Positions 23,402-33,207 of a DNA stretch of 64,000 nucleotides are shown one piece after another. The stretch is from Oscillospiraceae bacterium (GTDB lineage: Bacteria > Bacillota > Clostridia > Oscillospirales > Ruminococcaceae): positions 1 to 64,000 of the forward strand of contig JAJQGB010000008.1 in assembly GCA_021200775.1 (NCBI GenBank). Direction: 5' to 3'. The position numbers were made by a program, and so were the translations under genes. The notes beneath the pieces were generated by a model, which made no database searches, had not been told where the DNA came from, and saw only the letters and a program-made list of their open reading frames with translations. How positions within the stretch are numbered: position 1 is the stretch's first letter; each line of letters begins with the position of its first letter.

Positions 23402-24649
23402 ATGGTACTTACGAAAAAATCAACTATAAAAAAGTACGCCAAGCTCATTGTTAAGGTTGGCGCAAATGTCCAGAAGGGTCAGACTGTTCAGGTCTATGCC
23501 GATGTAGACCAGGCTGAGTTTGCGGCTCTCGTTGTCGACGAGGCTTATAAGGCTGGTGCTAAGAAGGTCAACGTAGAGTGGGGCTGTGATGCTGTAACCA
23601 AGCTCAACTACAGACATGCTTCCGTCAAGACGCTTTCAACCGTTCTTCCGTGGCAGGAAGAGAAGATGAAGTGGCAGAGCGAGGAGCTTCCCGCAAGAAT
23701 CATGATTGAGTCGAGCGACCCCGACGGTCTCAAAGGCATCAACATGGAAAAGATGCAGAAGGCTTCAAGAGCAAGATACAAGGTTTCAAAGCCCTATTCC
23801 GAGAAGATGGAGAACAACCACCAGTGGACTATTGCCGCCGTTCCTGGCGAAGCCTGGGCTAAAAAGGTCTTCCCGGGACTCAGAAAGAATCAGGCTGTCG
23901 AAAAGCTCTGGCAGGCAATTCTCGAAACCGTTTATGTCACCGACGACAACGACCCGATTGAAGTATGGAATCAGGTCAACGAAGACTTCAAGACAAAGTG
24001 CCAGAAGCTCAACGCTTATCACTTCGAGAGACTCGAATATAAGTCCTCAAACGGCACCGACTTCAAGGTCTGGCTGATGCCTCGTGGAAGATGGTGTGGC
24101 GGCGGAGAGGCCGACCTTAACGGCAGATACTTCAACCCGAACATGCCTACAATAGAAGTCTTCACCACTCCCGAAAAGGGTAAGGCAGAGGGCAAGGTCG
24201 TCTCTACAAAGCCTCTTTCCTATCAGGGTCAGCTCATCGAGAACTTCTGGTTTGAGTTCAAGGACGGAAAGGTTGTCGATTACGGCGCAGAGAAGGGCAA
24301 GGAGCTCCTTGAAAAGATGGTAACGATGGACGAAGGCGCTTCCATGATTGGTGAGGTCGCACTCGTTCCCTGTGAGTCTCCCATCAACAAGCAGAACATT
24401 CTTTACTACAACACTCTCTTCGATGAGAACGCAAGCTGTCATATCGCTCTCGGCAGAGGCTTCAACGACTGTGTCGAAGGCTTCGAGGAGTTGAAGAAGG
24501 AAGACTTTGACGCTATGGGCGTAAACGACTCGATGATTCACGTCGACTTCATGGTCGGTGCACCCGATCTGTCGATTGTCGGCTACACCCACGACGGTCA
24601 GGCTGTCCAGATTTTCGAAAACGGCAACTTCACCGCAGAATTCAACTGA
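23402..24649 (+). CDS. Aminopeptidase, peptidase family M29
   Basis: A 415-residue cytoplasmic metallo-aminopeptidase (AmpS/PepS type) that trims N-terminal residues from peptides. The metal-binding residues are visible: E in PTIEVFTTP, E in GEVALVPCESP, H in CHIALGRG and the HVDFMVG pair followed by GAPDLSIVG. Length fits the family. The start is odd: the only ribosome-like AAAGGA lies just 1 nt before this ATG, and no other in-frame start is seen, so initiation efficiency or start codon needs checking. Confidence 0.88.
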   Translation: MVLTKKSTIKKYAKLIVKVGANVQKGQTVQVYADVDQAEFAALVVDEAYKAGAKKVNVEWGCDAVTKLNYRHASVKTLSTVLPWQEEKMKWQSEELPARIMIESSDPDGLKGINMEKMQKASRARYKVSKPYSEKMENNHQWTIAAVPGEAWAKKVFPGLRKNQAVEKLWQAILETVYVTDDNDPIEVWNQVNEDFKTKCQKLNAYHFERLEYKSSNGTDFKVWLMPRGRWCGGGEADLNGRYFNPNMPTIEVFTTPEKGKAEGKVVSTKPLSYQGQLIENFWFEFKDGKVVDYGAEKGKELLEKMVTMDEGASMIGEVALVPCESPINKQNILYYNTLFDENASCHIALGRGFNDCVEGFEELKKEDFDAMGVNDSMIHVDFMVGAPDLSIVGYTHDGQAVQIFENGNFTAEFN

Positions 24650-24683
24650 ACTTCGTTCAACTGATTTTATTCGTAGTAATTCA

Positions 24684-24718
24684 AAGGCCCGCAGATTCAG
24701 AACCTGCGGGCTTTTATG
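24684..24718. terminator. Bidirectional terminator between M29 and HTH-SdpI genes
   Basis: GCCCGCAG/CTGCGGGC (8 bp) with loop GTTCTGAAT or its complement is followed by TTTTATG on the plus strand. It sits between convergent genes. Confidence 0.8.
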
Positions 24719-24724
24719 CTTTGT

Positions 24725-25597
24725 TTATTGCTTTCTTTTAAACTTCTTTAGGAAGAATATTCCCGAGATAACACCGGGAATCCCAATCCATAATATTATA
24801 GTTGCTGTTGCAACAACGGCAGGATAGTCTATCGTCAGATATGAGGCGATGAATAATATCGTAAGCGGTAATGATATTATCTCGATAACTTTGTGAGCCA
24901 AATTCCATGTATCCTCATCTGCCACAGTCCACGGTAGCCTTAACCCAGTATGATCGGTGAATGGAAGACGAGGACTTATAATTCCTCCTACAAATATAAC
25001 TGTAGCCATCAACAGCATCGCAAATATTTCTTCTATCTTCTCAGCATCAGAAATCATATCTGATTTTACAATTATTGCAAATACTAGACACAGTGCCAGT
25101 AGGCATATATCGAATATAGTTGTAAATCGAACAGCATTCTTTTTGGAATAGTCTTCGGATTCGGTCAGTAAATCTATATTCTTATAGAGTATTATGCAAG
25201 CCAAAAGTAAAAGCACTATTGACACGACCATTGAGACGATTTCATTGCCTATACTTAGCATCGTTATCAACGAAACGAAGGAAATGAATATTATCCAACC
25301 TCGAACTTTTGCTATATCCTGCATACGGGATTTTTTCATGTTCTCGGTTTCGAGTTCTTTCCTTAGCTCGGAAATTTCCAATGACAAGTCTTCATTATGA
25401 ATGTCCGACACTCCGAGAAGTCGGTTGACAGGAACATCAAGAAGTTCCGCCATTCTGATAAGGATGTCGGCGTCCGGTACCGATAAATTGTTTTCCCACT
25501 TAGATACGGTTTGTCTTACTACTCCAAGCTTTTCAGCCAGTTCTTCCTGACTCATCCCCGATTCAATCCGGCATAGTTTAATGTTTTCGCTTATCAT
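24725..25597 (-). CDS. XRE-type HTH protein fused to an SdpI-like membrane domain
   Basis: A 290-residue fusion. Residues 4-60 are an XRE helix-turn-helix (MSQEELAEKLGVVRQTVSKWE). A charged coiled-coil-like linker follows (about 65-95), then six membrane helices. The segment GLRLPWTVADEDTWNLAHKV in the last third is the conserved motif of the SdpI/YhfL immunity family. SdpI senses and neutralises the SDP toxin in Bacillus. Here sensing and DNA binding would be in one polypeptide, so a membrane-tethered regulator or immunity sensor is plausible. No toxin gene is adjacent. Confidence 0.8.
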   Translation of the reverse strand: MISENIKLCRIESGMSQEELAEKLGVVRQTVSKWENNLSVPDADILIRMAELLDVPVNRLLGVSDIHNEDLSLEISELRKELETENMKKSRMQDIAKVRGWIIFISFVSLITMLSIGNEIVSMVVSIVLLLLACIILYKNIDLLTESEDYSKKNAVRFTTIFDICLLALCLVFAIIVKSDMISDAEKIEEIFAMLLMATVIFVGGIISPRLPFTDHTGLRLPWTVADEDTWNLAHKVIEIISLPLTILFIASYLTIDYPAVVATATIILWIGIPGVISGIFFLKKFKRKQ

Positions 25598-25630
25598 ATC
25601 CTCACCTCAACTGTAATTTTTACTATAATG

Positions 25631-25659
25631 ATTATACACGGTAGTAACGTCAAAGGCAA
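25631..25659 (-). promoter_or_regulatory. Promoter of the HTH-SdpI gene
   Basis: TTGCCT at 25654-25659, 17-bp spacer, TATAAT at 25631-25636. An ATAATGATTAT palindrome overlaps the -10 (25625-25635), a candidate autoregulatory operator. Confidence 0.6.
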
Positions 25660-25699
25660 GCAACTAAAATTAACATCTGCATTTAAAGCTGATAGACAC

Positions 25700-25735
25700 T
25701 AAAAAGCGGCAGAACCAACTTTTTGATTCTGCCGC
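25700..25735 (-). terminator. Terminator of the phosphoglucomutase gene
   Basis: GCGGCAGAA/TTCTGCCGC (9 bp) is followed by TTTTTAG on the minus strand, downstream of the phosphoglucomutase stop. Confidence 0.88.
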
Positions 25736-25758
25736 AATTTCACGCTATTTTGGGTTAA

Positions 25759-27498
25759 TCAGAATCCCAACGAAGCCTTAAACTCCTTGGCAATCTTCTG
25801 CCCGAGCTCAACGGCATCTTCTCTTACAGCCGCAATAGTGGTGTAGTAAGCCTTGATCTTCGGCTCGGTACCGGAGGGACGGATGATGACGGTTGCCTTG
25901 TTTTCGAGGGTGAACTTGAGGACGTCCGACTTTGGGAGGTCGATGCCCTTTGATTCGCCGGTAACAAGGTCGGTGTCGGTCTTCTTGAGGTAGTCGGCAA
26001 GAGCAACAACCTTGAAGCCTGCGATTTCCTTCGGAGGATTCTCGTGAAGGTCGCCCATAATTCTAGCCATCTCAGCCATGCCGGCGGCGCCTTCGCAAAC
26101 GAAGCTCTCGACGGTGTGGACATAATTGCCGTACTTCTTGTACATAGCTTCTCTTGCATCGAGGAGTGAAACTCCGATTGAACGGTAGTAAGCCGCCATC
26201 TCGCAAATCATCATCGAGCCGACGACAGCGTCCTTGTCTCTGACATATGAGCCGGCAAGGTAGCCATAGCTCTCTTCAAAGCCAAATATGTATCTATTCG
26301 CTTCTCCTGCCGCTTCGAGGTAACCAATCTGCTCGCCGATGAACTTGAATCCGGTGAGGACGTTTCTCATCTCGACGCCGTAATCGGCGGCAATAGCGTC
26401 CGCAATGGCGGTGGAAACGATGGACTTAACCGCAACAGGTCTTTCAGGCATGGTACCGAGCTTGATTCTTTCCTTGCAGATGTATTCAAGGAGCATAGCC
26501 CCTACTTCGTTTCCGCTGAAGAGGACATAGTTTCCGTCCTTGTCGGGAACAGCGATTCCGACTCTGTCGCAGTCCGGGTCTGTAGCCAAGAGCAAATCAG
26601 GCTTTACAGTCTTGCAGAGTTCGAGACCTAAGTGCAGAGCTTCCTTGATTTCCGGATTCGGGAACGGGCAGGTGGGGAAGTGACCGTCCGGGTTCTCCTG
26701 CTCGGGAACAACGGTAACATCGTTTACACCGATTCTCTTCAAAATTGCTCTTACAGGCTTGTTTCCGGTACCGTTAAGAGGAGTGTAAACAACCTTCAAG
26801 CCGCTTGCGGCGCAAACCTCCGGGTGAATCTGCTGCTTCTGAACTTCGTCAAGATATGCAGTGATAACATCCTGAGAGATGTATTCAATCATGCCGCTTG
26901 CAAGACCCTCTTCAAATCCGACGAGCTTTGCTCCGCCGAACATAGGAGTGGCATTAATCTTTCCTAATACCGTATCAGCCGCTTCGATAGTCATCTGGCA
27001 ACCGTCCGAACCGTAAGCCTTGTAGCCGTTGTATTTTGACGGATTGTGAGATGCAGTGCAGACGATACCAGCCTTGCATTGAAGCGTTCTTACAGCCCAC
27101 GAAAGCATAGGTGTCGGCATAAGCTCGCTGTAGATGTAAGCCTTGATTCCGTTTCCGGCAAGAACTCTTGCCGCTTCCTTCGAGAAGAGATCCGACTTGA
27201 TTCTTGAATCGTAAGCAATGGCAACTGCGTTGTCCTGTCCGGGATAAGCTTCGTTGACATAGTCAGCGAGTCCCTGAGTAGCTCTTCTGATGGTATAAAT
27301 ATTGAGTCTGTAGGTTCCGGCTCCGATTACGCCACGAAGTCCTCCGGTTCCGAATTCGAGGTCGCGGTAGAAGCGGTCCTTGATTGCCTCGTCGTCGCCC
27401 TCAACAGATTTGAGTTCTTCGATAAGGTCGGGGTCTTCGGTTGCGTTTTCTAGCCAGAGCTTGTAAAGCTCGTTTTCGCTTGGTCTTATTTCACTCAT
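25759..27498 (-). CDS. pgcA: Phosphoglucomutase/phosphomannomutase
   Basis: A 579-residue alpha-D-phosphohexomutase interconverting glucose-1-P and glucose-6-P for cell-surface polysaccharide and glycogen metabolism. The catalytic phosphoserine S150 lies in TASHNPSKYNGYK, the metal loop is DPDCDRVGIA, and the C-terminal phosphate-binding loop is RPSGTEPKIKAY. The ATG at 27498 is about 10 nt after AAAGGG; an upstream in-frame TTG overlaps that site. It follows the telA gene with about 48 bp between and no clear terminator. Confidence 0.95.
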   Translation of the reverse strand: MSEIRPSENELYKLWLENATEDPDLIEELKSVEGDDEAIKDRFYRDLEFGTGGLRGVIGAGTYRLNIYTIRRATQGLADYVNEAYPGQDNAVAIAYDSRIKSDLFSKEAARVLAGNGIKAYIYSELMPTPMLSWAVRTLQCKAGIVCTASHNPSKYNGYKAYGSDGCQMTIEAADTVLGKINATPMFGGAKLVGFEEGLASGMIEYISQDVITAYLDEVQKQQIHPEVCAASGLKVVYTPLNGTGNKPVRAILKRIGVNDVTVVPEQENPDGHFPTCPFPNPEIKEALHLGLELCKTVKPDLLLATDPDCDRVGIAVPDKDGNYVLFSGNEVGAMLLEYICKERIKLGTMPERPVAVKSIVSTAIADAIAADYGVEMRNVLTGFKFIGEQIGYLEAAGEANRYIFGFEESYGYLAGSYVRDKDAVVGSMMICEMAAYYRSIGVSLLDAREAMYKKYGNYVHTVESFVCEGAAGMAEMARIMGDLHENPPKEIAGFKVVALADYLKKTDTDLVTGESKGIDLPKSDVLKFTLENKATVIIRPSGTEPKIKAYYTTIAAVREDAVELGQKIAKEFKASLGF

Positions 27499-27546
27499 AG
27501 TAATGCGCCCTTTCAATGTATTTTTATCTGTCGGCGAAGAGCAAGC

Positions 27547-28695
27547 TCACTCGCCGTTACGAATCTGTAAAAGCTTCTGCTTCAAATCGTCTTCCATCTT
27601 GACCATCTCAGTCTCAGCGGCAAGTCTTGCGGCTCTGCCATCCGACTGAATCTTCATAACGTCGTCAAGAGTCTGGATAAGCTGTTCGTTGGTCTGCTTC
27701 AGGGTCTCGATGTCGACAATTCCACGTTCAGCCTCCTGAGCGGTTTCAACTGAAGCTGTGTGTAGCTTCTCAGCGTTCTGCTTCAGAAGTGCATTTGTGA
27801 TGTCGGTAACCTGTCTCTGAGCCTGAGCCGCCTCTGTCGAGTGCTCGATTCCAAGAGCCAGAACCATCTGATTCTTCCAAAGAGGAATGGTGCTCGTCAA
27901 CGTCGTCTGAATCTTCTCAACCATTACGTTGTCGTTATTCTGAATCATTCTGATTTGTGGAGCAGTCTGGATTGAGATAGACCTTGTAAGTTCAAGGTCG
28001 TGAATTTTCTTCTCGAATCTGTCGCACTTGTCACTGAGGTCTCTTGCCGCCTGAGCGTCTTCAGCAAGACCGGTCTCCTTAGCCTTGTTCTGTAGCTCAA
28101 CAAGCTTGCCGTTGCGGGTCTCTTCAAGCTTCTGCTTGCCCGCCATGATGTACATAGTCAGCTCCTTGAAGTAGGCAAGATTCTGGTCGTACATTTTGTC
28201 AAGAACAGCGGAGTCTTTAAGAAGCCTTACCTGGTGCTCCTGCAAAGCGTCGCCGATTTTCTCGACGTTTACCTCTGCTTTGGCATACTTGGTCTTCATA
28301 GCTTCGAGCTTGTTCGACTGCTTGCGGAAGAACCCCAAAAATCCCTTTTCTTCCTCCTCGTTAATGCCTTTGAGCTCGTTTACCATGCTTGAAATCAAGT
28401 CTCCGACTTCGCCCAAATCCTGAGTCCTTACGTTAGCCAGAGCGGCATCCGAAAAGTCCGCCATCTTCTTCTGAGTGCTGGCACCGTACTGCAAAATCTG
28501 TGCGGTGTTCTCAACATCAATCTTGGCGGCAAAGTCATTGACAGCCTTCTGCTCTTCGGGCGTAAGCTTCGACTCAACAACCTGCGGAGACTGCTTTTCA
28601 GCCTCAACAATTTCAGCCATAGTCTCCGTTTCGAGGACCGGCTCCAGTGTGAGTTCGGGAACGCCGGTGAATTCTTGCTCGTTTACATTGTCCAT
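27547..28695 (-). CDS. TelA/KlaA-family toxic anion resistance protein
   Basis: A 382-residue, mostly helical and Glu/Lys-rich cytoplasmic protein of the TelA family (PF05816), with the conserved core IPLWKNQMVLALG. The family is linked to tellurite resistance and envelope stress, but its biochemistry is unknown. It is encoded 40 bp after an XpaC-like gene, a conserved pairing. The ATG is 8 nt after ACAGGAG. A GC-rich hairpin (CGGCGA/TCGCCG) covers its stop codon but lacks a T tract. Confidence 0.88.
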   Translation of the reverse strand: MDNVNEQEFTGVPELTLEPVLETETMAEIVEAEKQSPQVVESKLTPEEQKAVNDFAAKIDVENTAQILQYGASTQKKMADFSDAALANVRTQDLGEVGDLISSMVNELKGINEEEEKGFLGFFRKQSNKLEAMKTKYAKAEVNVEKIGDALQEHQVRLLKDSAVLDKMYDQNLAYFKELTMYIMAGKQKLEETRNGKLVELQNKAKETGLAEDAQAARDLSDKCDRFEKKIHDLELTRSISIQTAPQIRMIQNNDNVMVEKIQTTLTSTIPLWKNQMVLALGIEHSTEAAQAQRQVTDITNALLKQNAEKLHTASVETAQEAERGIVDIETLKQTNEQLIQTLDDVMKIQSDGRAARLAAETEMVKMEDDLKQKLLQIRNGE

Positions 28696-28735
28696 AGTAG
28701 TTACTCCTGTTCTTTTATATATTGTAATTTATACT

Positions 28736-29926
28736 TTACTTAAAATCGTCTCCGGCGAGACCTTCCTGCGCTAAAAGCGTATTTAGGACGGAAATATCGC
28801 TTGAAACGTCCATTGCCGTGTCTGAAAACAGTTCGTCGAGAAGCTTCTCAAATGCTTGATTCAAAGTGTCAAGAGTTTCTTCAATCTCCCGCTTCGAGGC
28901 TTGGATATTCTCGCCCTGAACCGGCTGTTTGTCCATGTCGGCATAAGCGTTAAGGAGCTTCACCGTCATCGGCAGGTAATAATCCATAAGCTTCTTCAAA
29001 TCGGGAACAATCTCCGGATTGGTCTCGGCTCTTTCAAAGATTCTCCTGACGATAAGCTCCATTCTCGAAATTTTTTCGGAGATTTCCTCACCGGGAATAG
29101 CATCGTTGCAGGCTCTTATCTGAGCTATAAACGCATTGCCCTTGTCGAGAACCTCCTGAAGCTTTGCGTTCTTCTGGGACTCTCTTTCTTTGGATAAGTC
29201 CTTGACCTTCTCTTCAGCTTGCTTGATTAAGCTCTTCTGGTATTCTTCATATGTCGCATCGCTTGTGATTAAGGTTGTCTGCTCCTCGTCAAAATGTCCT
29301 TCCAGAAACAGCCCGTCGTCAATCATTCTCTGAAGCTCTTTGCGGACTTTTTTGACGCTTTTTCCTACTCCCTGTGATAGCTTTTCAATCGTGCAGAGGG
29401 TTTTGCTACCCAAAATCTGTCTGTAGGTCTTGAACCTGTTTGCAAAGCCGACCTGTTTTCCGCCGCTGACAATCATAGGTAAACCGATAACCATTCCGGC
29501 AAGGGCGGGCAAAGCGGTAAGCAGTCCGAAGTCCATATAGAACCACCACCCGACAAACCATATCAATGCCGAAAGGCAGACAGCGCCGCCGGCAAGTATA
29601 ACTCCGCCGATTATCTTCATAACGCCGCCAGAAGTGATTTTACTCGGGTTGCCGTAAAGAGCAGGAAGATTCTTCGCTGACGGAACAACCTTCGGTGTCG
29701 AACTTGTGCCATTCTGGGAACTGCCGCTGTCCGAATCGCTATAGTAGGAGTTGGAGCTTCCACCGGTTGCTCTTCTGAACATATCGGTACCCATGTTTAT
29801 AACATTTCCGACAAGATTGCGCACTGACTCATTCAGTTCGCTGTAATCCTGCGAATAAATAGCTTTATCGATGACGTCACGGATGTCGTCGCCCAAATCG
29901 TCCCAATTCAAATTGCTTTTCGCCAA
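28736..29926 (-). CDS. XpaC-family membrane protein
   Basis: A 396-residue protein of the XpaC family, named for hydrolysis of 5-bromo-4-chloroindolyl phosphate although a true enzymatic role is doubtful. An N-terminal Ser/Gly-rich region (about 55-80) precedes two membrane helices (near 104-128 and 133-152), then a long helical cytoplasmic domain. The start is TTG at 29926, with only a weak GAGATGA before it; a TGA blocks the frame further upstream. Co-transcribed with telA from a strong promoter. Confidence 0.83.
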   Translation of the reverse strand: MAKSNLNWDDLGDDIRDVIDKAIYSQDYSELNESVRNLVGNVINMGTDMFRRATGGSSNSYYSDSDSGSSQNGTSSTPKVVPSAKNLPALYGNPSKITSGGVMKIIGGVILAGGAVCLSALIWFVGWWFYMDFGLLTALPALAGMVIGLPMIVSGGKQVGFANRFKTYRQILGSKTLCTIEKLSQGVGKSVKKVRKELQRMIDDGLFLEGHFDEEQTTLITSDATYEEYQKSLIKQAEEKVKDLSKERESQKNAKLQEVLDKGNAFIAQIRACNDAIPGEEISEKISRMELIVRRIFERAETNPEIVPDLKKLMDYYLPMTVKLLNAYADMDKQPVQGENIQASKREIEETLDTLNQAFEKLLDELFSDTAMDVSSDISVLNTLLAQEGLAGDDFK

Positions 29927-29966
29927 AAAATCATCTCATTTCTTCGGTGTCATTCCCATCCATCTA

Positions 29967-29995
29967 ATTATACAGCTTTTTTTATCACTTTACAA
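29967..29995 (-). promoter_or_regulatory. Promoter of the xpaC-telA operon
   Basis: TTGTAA at 29990-29995, 17-bp spacer, TATAAT at 29967-29972. Confidence 0.8.
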
Positions 29996-30069
29996 GTGCC
30001 AATGAACGGTTTAACGTAATTTTCGCGCGAATTTTTTGTGAATTTTTTGGATAATGAGCCCGTCAGCTC

Positions 30070-30098
30070 TTGAATAACTCTTAAAAATAATGTAGAAT
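30070..30098 (+). promoter_or_regulatory. Promoter of comM-ispDF
   Basis: TTGAAT at 30070-30075, 17-bp spacer, TAGAAT at 30093-30098, about 30 bases before the comM ribosome site. Confidence 0.75.
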
Positions 30099-30138
30099 AG
30101 AATAATAATCTGTACCAATAGTGGGAAGGGATGACGTC

Positions 30139-31671
30139 ATGTTTTCATTAGTGAAGAGTGTCGGGCTGTTCGGAATGAACGCCTTTGAAGTCAGCGTTGA
30201 GGTTGAAGTCTCAAAAGGCATGGAGCGATTCGATATTGTCGGTCTCGCAGACATTGCAGTCAAGGAATCCCGTGAGAGGATTCGTTCTGCATTCCGTTCT
30301 TCAGAGCTTCGCTTTCCTGCCGTCAGCACAGTGGTAAACCTTGCACCTGCTGATGTCAAAAAGAGTGGTTCATCACACGACCTGGCAATCGCAGTTGCTA
30401 TCCTTGCGTCCACAGGCATGTTCCCGATAGAAAGAACCGAGGATTCCTGCTTTGTCGGAGAGCTTTCTTTGGGAGGAGATTTGAGACCGATAAACGGCGT
30501 TCTCCCCATGACTATTTTCGCCCAGCGGATGGGAATCAAAAAGATGTTTGTCCCTAAAGAAAACGCCTACGAGGCTTCTGTTGTTGAAGGAATAGAAGTT
30601 TACGGTGTCGAGTCACTGAGCGAACTTGCCCACTTCCTGAGTGGCGATTTGGTTATAGAAAAAGCTCCTCCGTATGTTCCAACCGAAAAGAATACGACAG
30701 ACCTTCTCGACTTTGCAGACGTCAAGGGTCAGCAGTTCGCAAAGAAGGCTCTCGAAGTTGCCGCATGTGGCGGACATAATCTTCTGATGATAGGTTCTCC
30801 CGGCTCCGGCAAGAGTATGCTTGCAAAACGCCTTCCGTCAATCCTTCCGAAGATGACTTTTGAGGAGTCAATAGAAACAACAAATATTTATTCAATCGCC
30901 GGTCTTATCGACAAGAGTGCACCGCTGGTAACCGAGAGACCGTTCAGAGCTCCACACCATACGGTTTCAACAGCCGGTCTCGCCGGTGGAGGAGGAATCC
31001 CACGCCCCGGTGAAATCTCACTTGCTCATAATGGACTACTTTTCCTCGACGAGCTTGCCGAGTTCTCCCGTTCCACCCTCGAAATTCTCCGTCAGCCGAT
31101 TGAGGACGGAAAAGTCACGATTTCCCGTGCATCCGGCACAGTTACATATCCATCGAATATCATGCTCGTAGCGGCGATGAATCCCTGTCCCTGCGGCTAC
31201 TACGGTCACCCGAAGAAAAAGTGCGTCTGCACCAAAAGGCAGGTTTCGCAGTATCTCTCAAAGATTTCGGGACCGCTTCTCGACAGATTCGATTTGCATA
31301 TAGAAGTCGCTCCGGTAGAGTACGAGAATATCTCCTCCGCCAAGAAGGAGGAACCTAGCTCGGCAATCCGTGAGCGAGTTCAGAAGGCAAGAGAAATCCA
31401 GACCGAAAGATACAAGGGCACCGGAATCACCTGTAACGCCCGAATCACATCTGAGCTTTTGCACGAAGTCTGCCCACTTACTGATGATGCAAACACCCTC
31501 TTAGGCGAAGTTTTTGACCGCCTCGGTCTATCTGCAAGAGCATATGACCGAATCCTGAAAGTTTCGAGAACAATGGCTGATATGGACGGTGAGGAACGAA
31601 TCGACCGCAAGCACGTCGCTCAGGCGGTGAGATACCGTTGCCTTGACAGAAAATATTGGGAGAATGGATGA
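30139..31671 (+). CDS. comM: YifB/ComM-family Mg-chelatase-like AAA+ ATPase
   Basis: A 510-residue AAA+ ATPase. The N-terminal Lon-protease-like fold (about 15-165) is followed by the Mg-chelatase AAA domain with Walker A GSPGSGKS at 219-226 and Walker [11 protein letters not shown]. The cysteine cluster [17 protein letters not shown] is diagnostic of the family. ComM is a branch-migration helicase that aids integration of transformed DNA in Haemophilus and Vibrio; in Clostridia the role is inferred. I chose the ATG at 30139 (MFSLVKS) behind GAAGGGA instead of the GTG at 30121. It overlaps ispDF. Confidence 0.93.
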   Translation: MFSLVKSVGLFGMNAFEVSVEVEVSKGMERFDIVGLADIAVKESRERIRSAFRSSELRFPAVSTVVNLAPADVKKSGSSHDLAIAVAILASTGMFPIERTEDSCFVGELSLGGDLRPINGVLPMTIFAQRMGIKKMFVPKENAYEASVVEGIEVYGVESLSELAHFLSGDLVIEKAPPYVPTEKNTTDLLDFADVKGQQFAKKALEVAACGGHNLLMIGSPGSGKSMLAKRLPSILPKMTFEESIETTNIYSIAGLIDKSAPLVTERPFRAPHHTVSTAGLAGGGGIPRPGEISLAHNGLLFLDELAEFSRSTLEILRQPIEDGKVTISRASGTVTYPSNIMLVAAMNPCPCGYYGHPKKKCVCTKRQVSQYLSKISGPLLDRFDLHIEVAPVEYENISSAKKEEPSSAIRERVQKAREIQTERYKGTGITCNARITSELLHEVCPLTDDANTLLGEVFDRLGLSARAYDRILKVSRTMADMDGEERIDRKHVAQAVRYRCLDRKYWENG

Positions 31672-32828
31672 TGAGCATAAAACTATCAGAATTTATACCT
31701 GTTTCCTGCTCTGCTGAGCTGATTTTAGCCTGCGGCGGAAGAAGTACCCGAATGGGCGGCGAGAACAAGCTTCTGTCGATGATTTCCGGCAAGCCTTGCA
31801 TTTATCGTTCCTGTAAGCCATTCTGCGATTTTCCGGAAATCAAGCGAATTATAATCTCGGCTCCGGAAGAGCTTTTCGATACCTACAAAGCGGCACTCGA
31901 CGGCATAGATAAGCCGATTTTGTTCGTTAATTCCGGAGAAACCCGCCAGCAGTCGGTCGCAAATGCGGTAAAAGCCGCAACGGAAGACATCATCATGATT
32001 CACGACGGTGCAAGACCGCTGGTTTCCTGTGATGAGATAAAGGCATCTCTTGACGACGCCTTCAGGTTTGGAAACTCGATAATCTCAACTCCGATGACCG
32101 AGACGATAAGATTCTCGGACGGCGAGACTTCCTATTCTCCCGACCGTTCAAAGTTCTATCTTATTAAAACTCCTCAGAGCTTTTCCCGGAAGCTTTATCT
32201 CTATGCTTTGGAGAATTCAACCGGCGACTATACCGACGACGCACAGCTTCTCGATTCTGTCGGCATAAAGCCGCACCTGACAATGGGAAGTAGAAATAAT
32301 ATAAAAATCACCGTTTCGGAGGATTTAAAGATGGCAGAAGGACTTATCGGAAGTTCAATAAGAATCGGACACGGCTACGACGTTCATAAGCTCGTTCCCG
32401 ACAGAAAACTTATCTTAGGCGGAGTCGAAATACCCTATACTCTCGGGCTTCTTGGTCATTCCGACGCCGATGTACTTACCCATGCTCTCATGGATTCGCT
32501 TCTCGGAGCGGCGGCACTCGGCGATATAGGAAAGCTCTTCCCGGACTCTGACGATCGCTACAAGGGTGCCGACAGCATCGAGCTCTTAAAAGAAGTCTGC
32601 CGTGTTCTCAGAGCCAATGGCTTTGAAATAGTCAACACCGACATCACCGTAATCGCCCAGAAGCCGAAGCTAGCTTCCTATATTCTCGCTATGCGGGAAG
32701 TTTTAGCAAGCGCAATGGATATAGATATAGGATGTGTCTCTGTGAAGGCAACCACCGAGGAAGGCTTGGGCTTCACAGGAACAGGCGATGGAATATCCGC
32801 ACATGCGGTTTCTCTCATAAAAGGCTGA
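31668..32828 (+). CDS. ispDF: Bifunctional IspD-IspF of the MEP isoprenoid pathway
   Basis: A 386-residue fusion. Residues up to about 225 are IspD (2-C-methyl-D-erythritol 4-phosphate cytidylyltransferase), with [11 protein letters not shown] near 20-30 and LIKTPQSF. Residues from about 228 are IspF (cyclodiphosphate synthase), with metal ligands in GHGYDVHKL and [14 protein letters not shown], and the [10 protein letters not shown] end. The two catalyse non-consecutive steps of isoprenoid synthesis. It starts at ATG 31668, overlapping the comM stop; the next codon is also ATG. Terminator follows. Confidence 0.93.
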   Translation: MMSIKLSEFIPVSCSAELILACGGRSTRMGGENKLLSMISGKPCIYRSCKPFCDFPEIKRIIISAPEELFDTYKAALDGIDKPILFVNSGETRQQSVANAVKAATEDIIMIHDGARPLVSCDEIKASLDDAFRFGNSIISTPMTETIRFSDGETSYSPDRSKFYLIKTPQSFSRKLYLYALENSTGDYTDDAQLLDSVGIKPHLTMGSRNNIKITVSEDLKMAEGLIGSSIRIGHGYDVHKLVPDRKLILGGVEIPYTLGLLGHSDADVLTHALMDSLLGAAALGDIGKLFPDSDDRYKGADSIELLKEVCRVLRANGFEIVNTDITVIAQKPKLASYILAMREVLASAMDIDIGCVSVKATTEEGLGFTGTGDGISAHAVSLIKG

Positions 32829-32845
32829 TTAAATCTTCCTCGGAA

Positions 32846-32871
32846 AGCTCTGCTCCGGCAGGGCTTTTTGT
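32846..32871 (+). terminator. Terminator after ispDF
   Basis: AGCTCTGC/GCAGGGCT with loop TCCG is followed by TTTTTG. Confidence 0.75.
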
Positions 32872-32955
32872 TGTGCCAAAGTCCGCAAGTTCCACATATA
32901 CTATGTTAGCCTCTTGTATTTTGGAGGCAGTAATAAGTGCGAGGTGCACTTTGAA

Positions 32956-33177
32956 ATGAAATACACTCTCTTAGCCGTTTCCTCCATCACTTACGCAATG
33001 AAGGCGAAAAAGCTTCTCAACAGCATGGGAATTTTCTGCGAGGTGTCAAAAACTCCGAAGAATCTTGCTTCCGGTTGCGGCTACTCGGTCAGAATACGGG
33101 ATAACCCCGACTATGTGACGGGAATCCTTCAGAAAAACGGCATAGCGGTCAAGGACCGCACGACTGTTGAAATGTAA
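32956..33177 (+). CDS. DUF3343 small protein, putative Se/S carrier
   Basis: A 73-residue protein of the DUF3343 family, described as putative Se/S carriers. The only strongly conserved feature is the CGYSVRI motif with C41 preceded by SG; a second cysteine is C28. It is encoded 30 bp before a cysteine desulfurase-like gene, so it may take sulfur or selenium from that enzyme as a persulfide or perselenide on C41 (inference). Ribosome site GAGGTG lies 11 nt before the ATG. A stem-loop GCCTC/GAGGC lies upstream at 32909-32929. Confidence 0.8.
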   Translation: MKYTLLAVSSITYAMKAKKLLNSMGIFCEVSKTPKNLASGCGYSVRIRDNPDYVTGILQKNGIAVKDRTTVEM

Positions 33178-33207
33178 AATACGGTCTTTACGAAAGGATT
33201 TGTCAAT

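Noticed and set aside
27531-27556. Terminator at the end of telA
   Set aside because: A GC-rich stem exists but is not followed by a T tract, so read-through into pgcA is likely.
32874-32902. Promoter for the DUF3343 gene (TATACT at 32897)
   Set aside because: The -10 is good but no -35 better than about two or three matches lies at 16-18 bp, so I did not list it.
32909-32929. Riboswitch in the DUF3343 leader
   Set aside because: Only one short hairpin GCCTC/GAGGC is present; there is no multi-helix conserved core.
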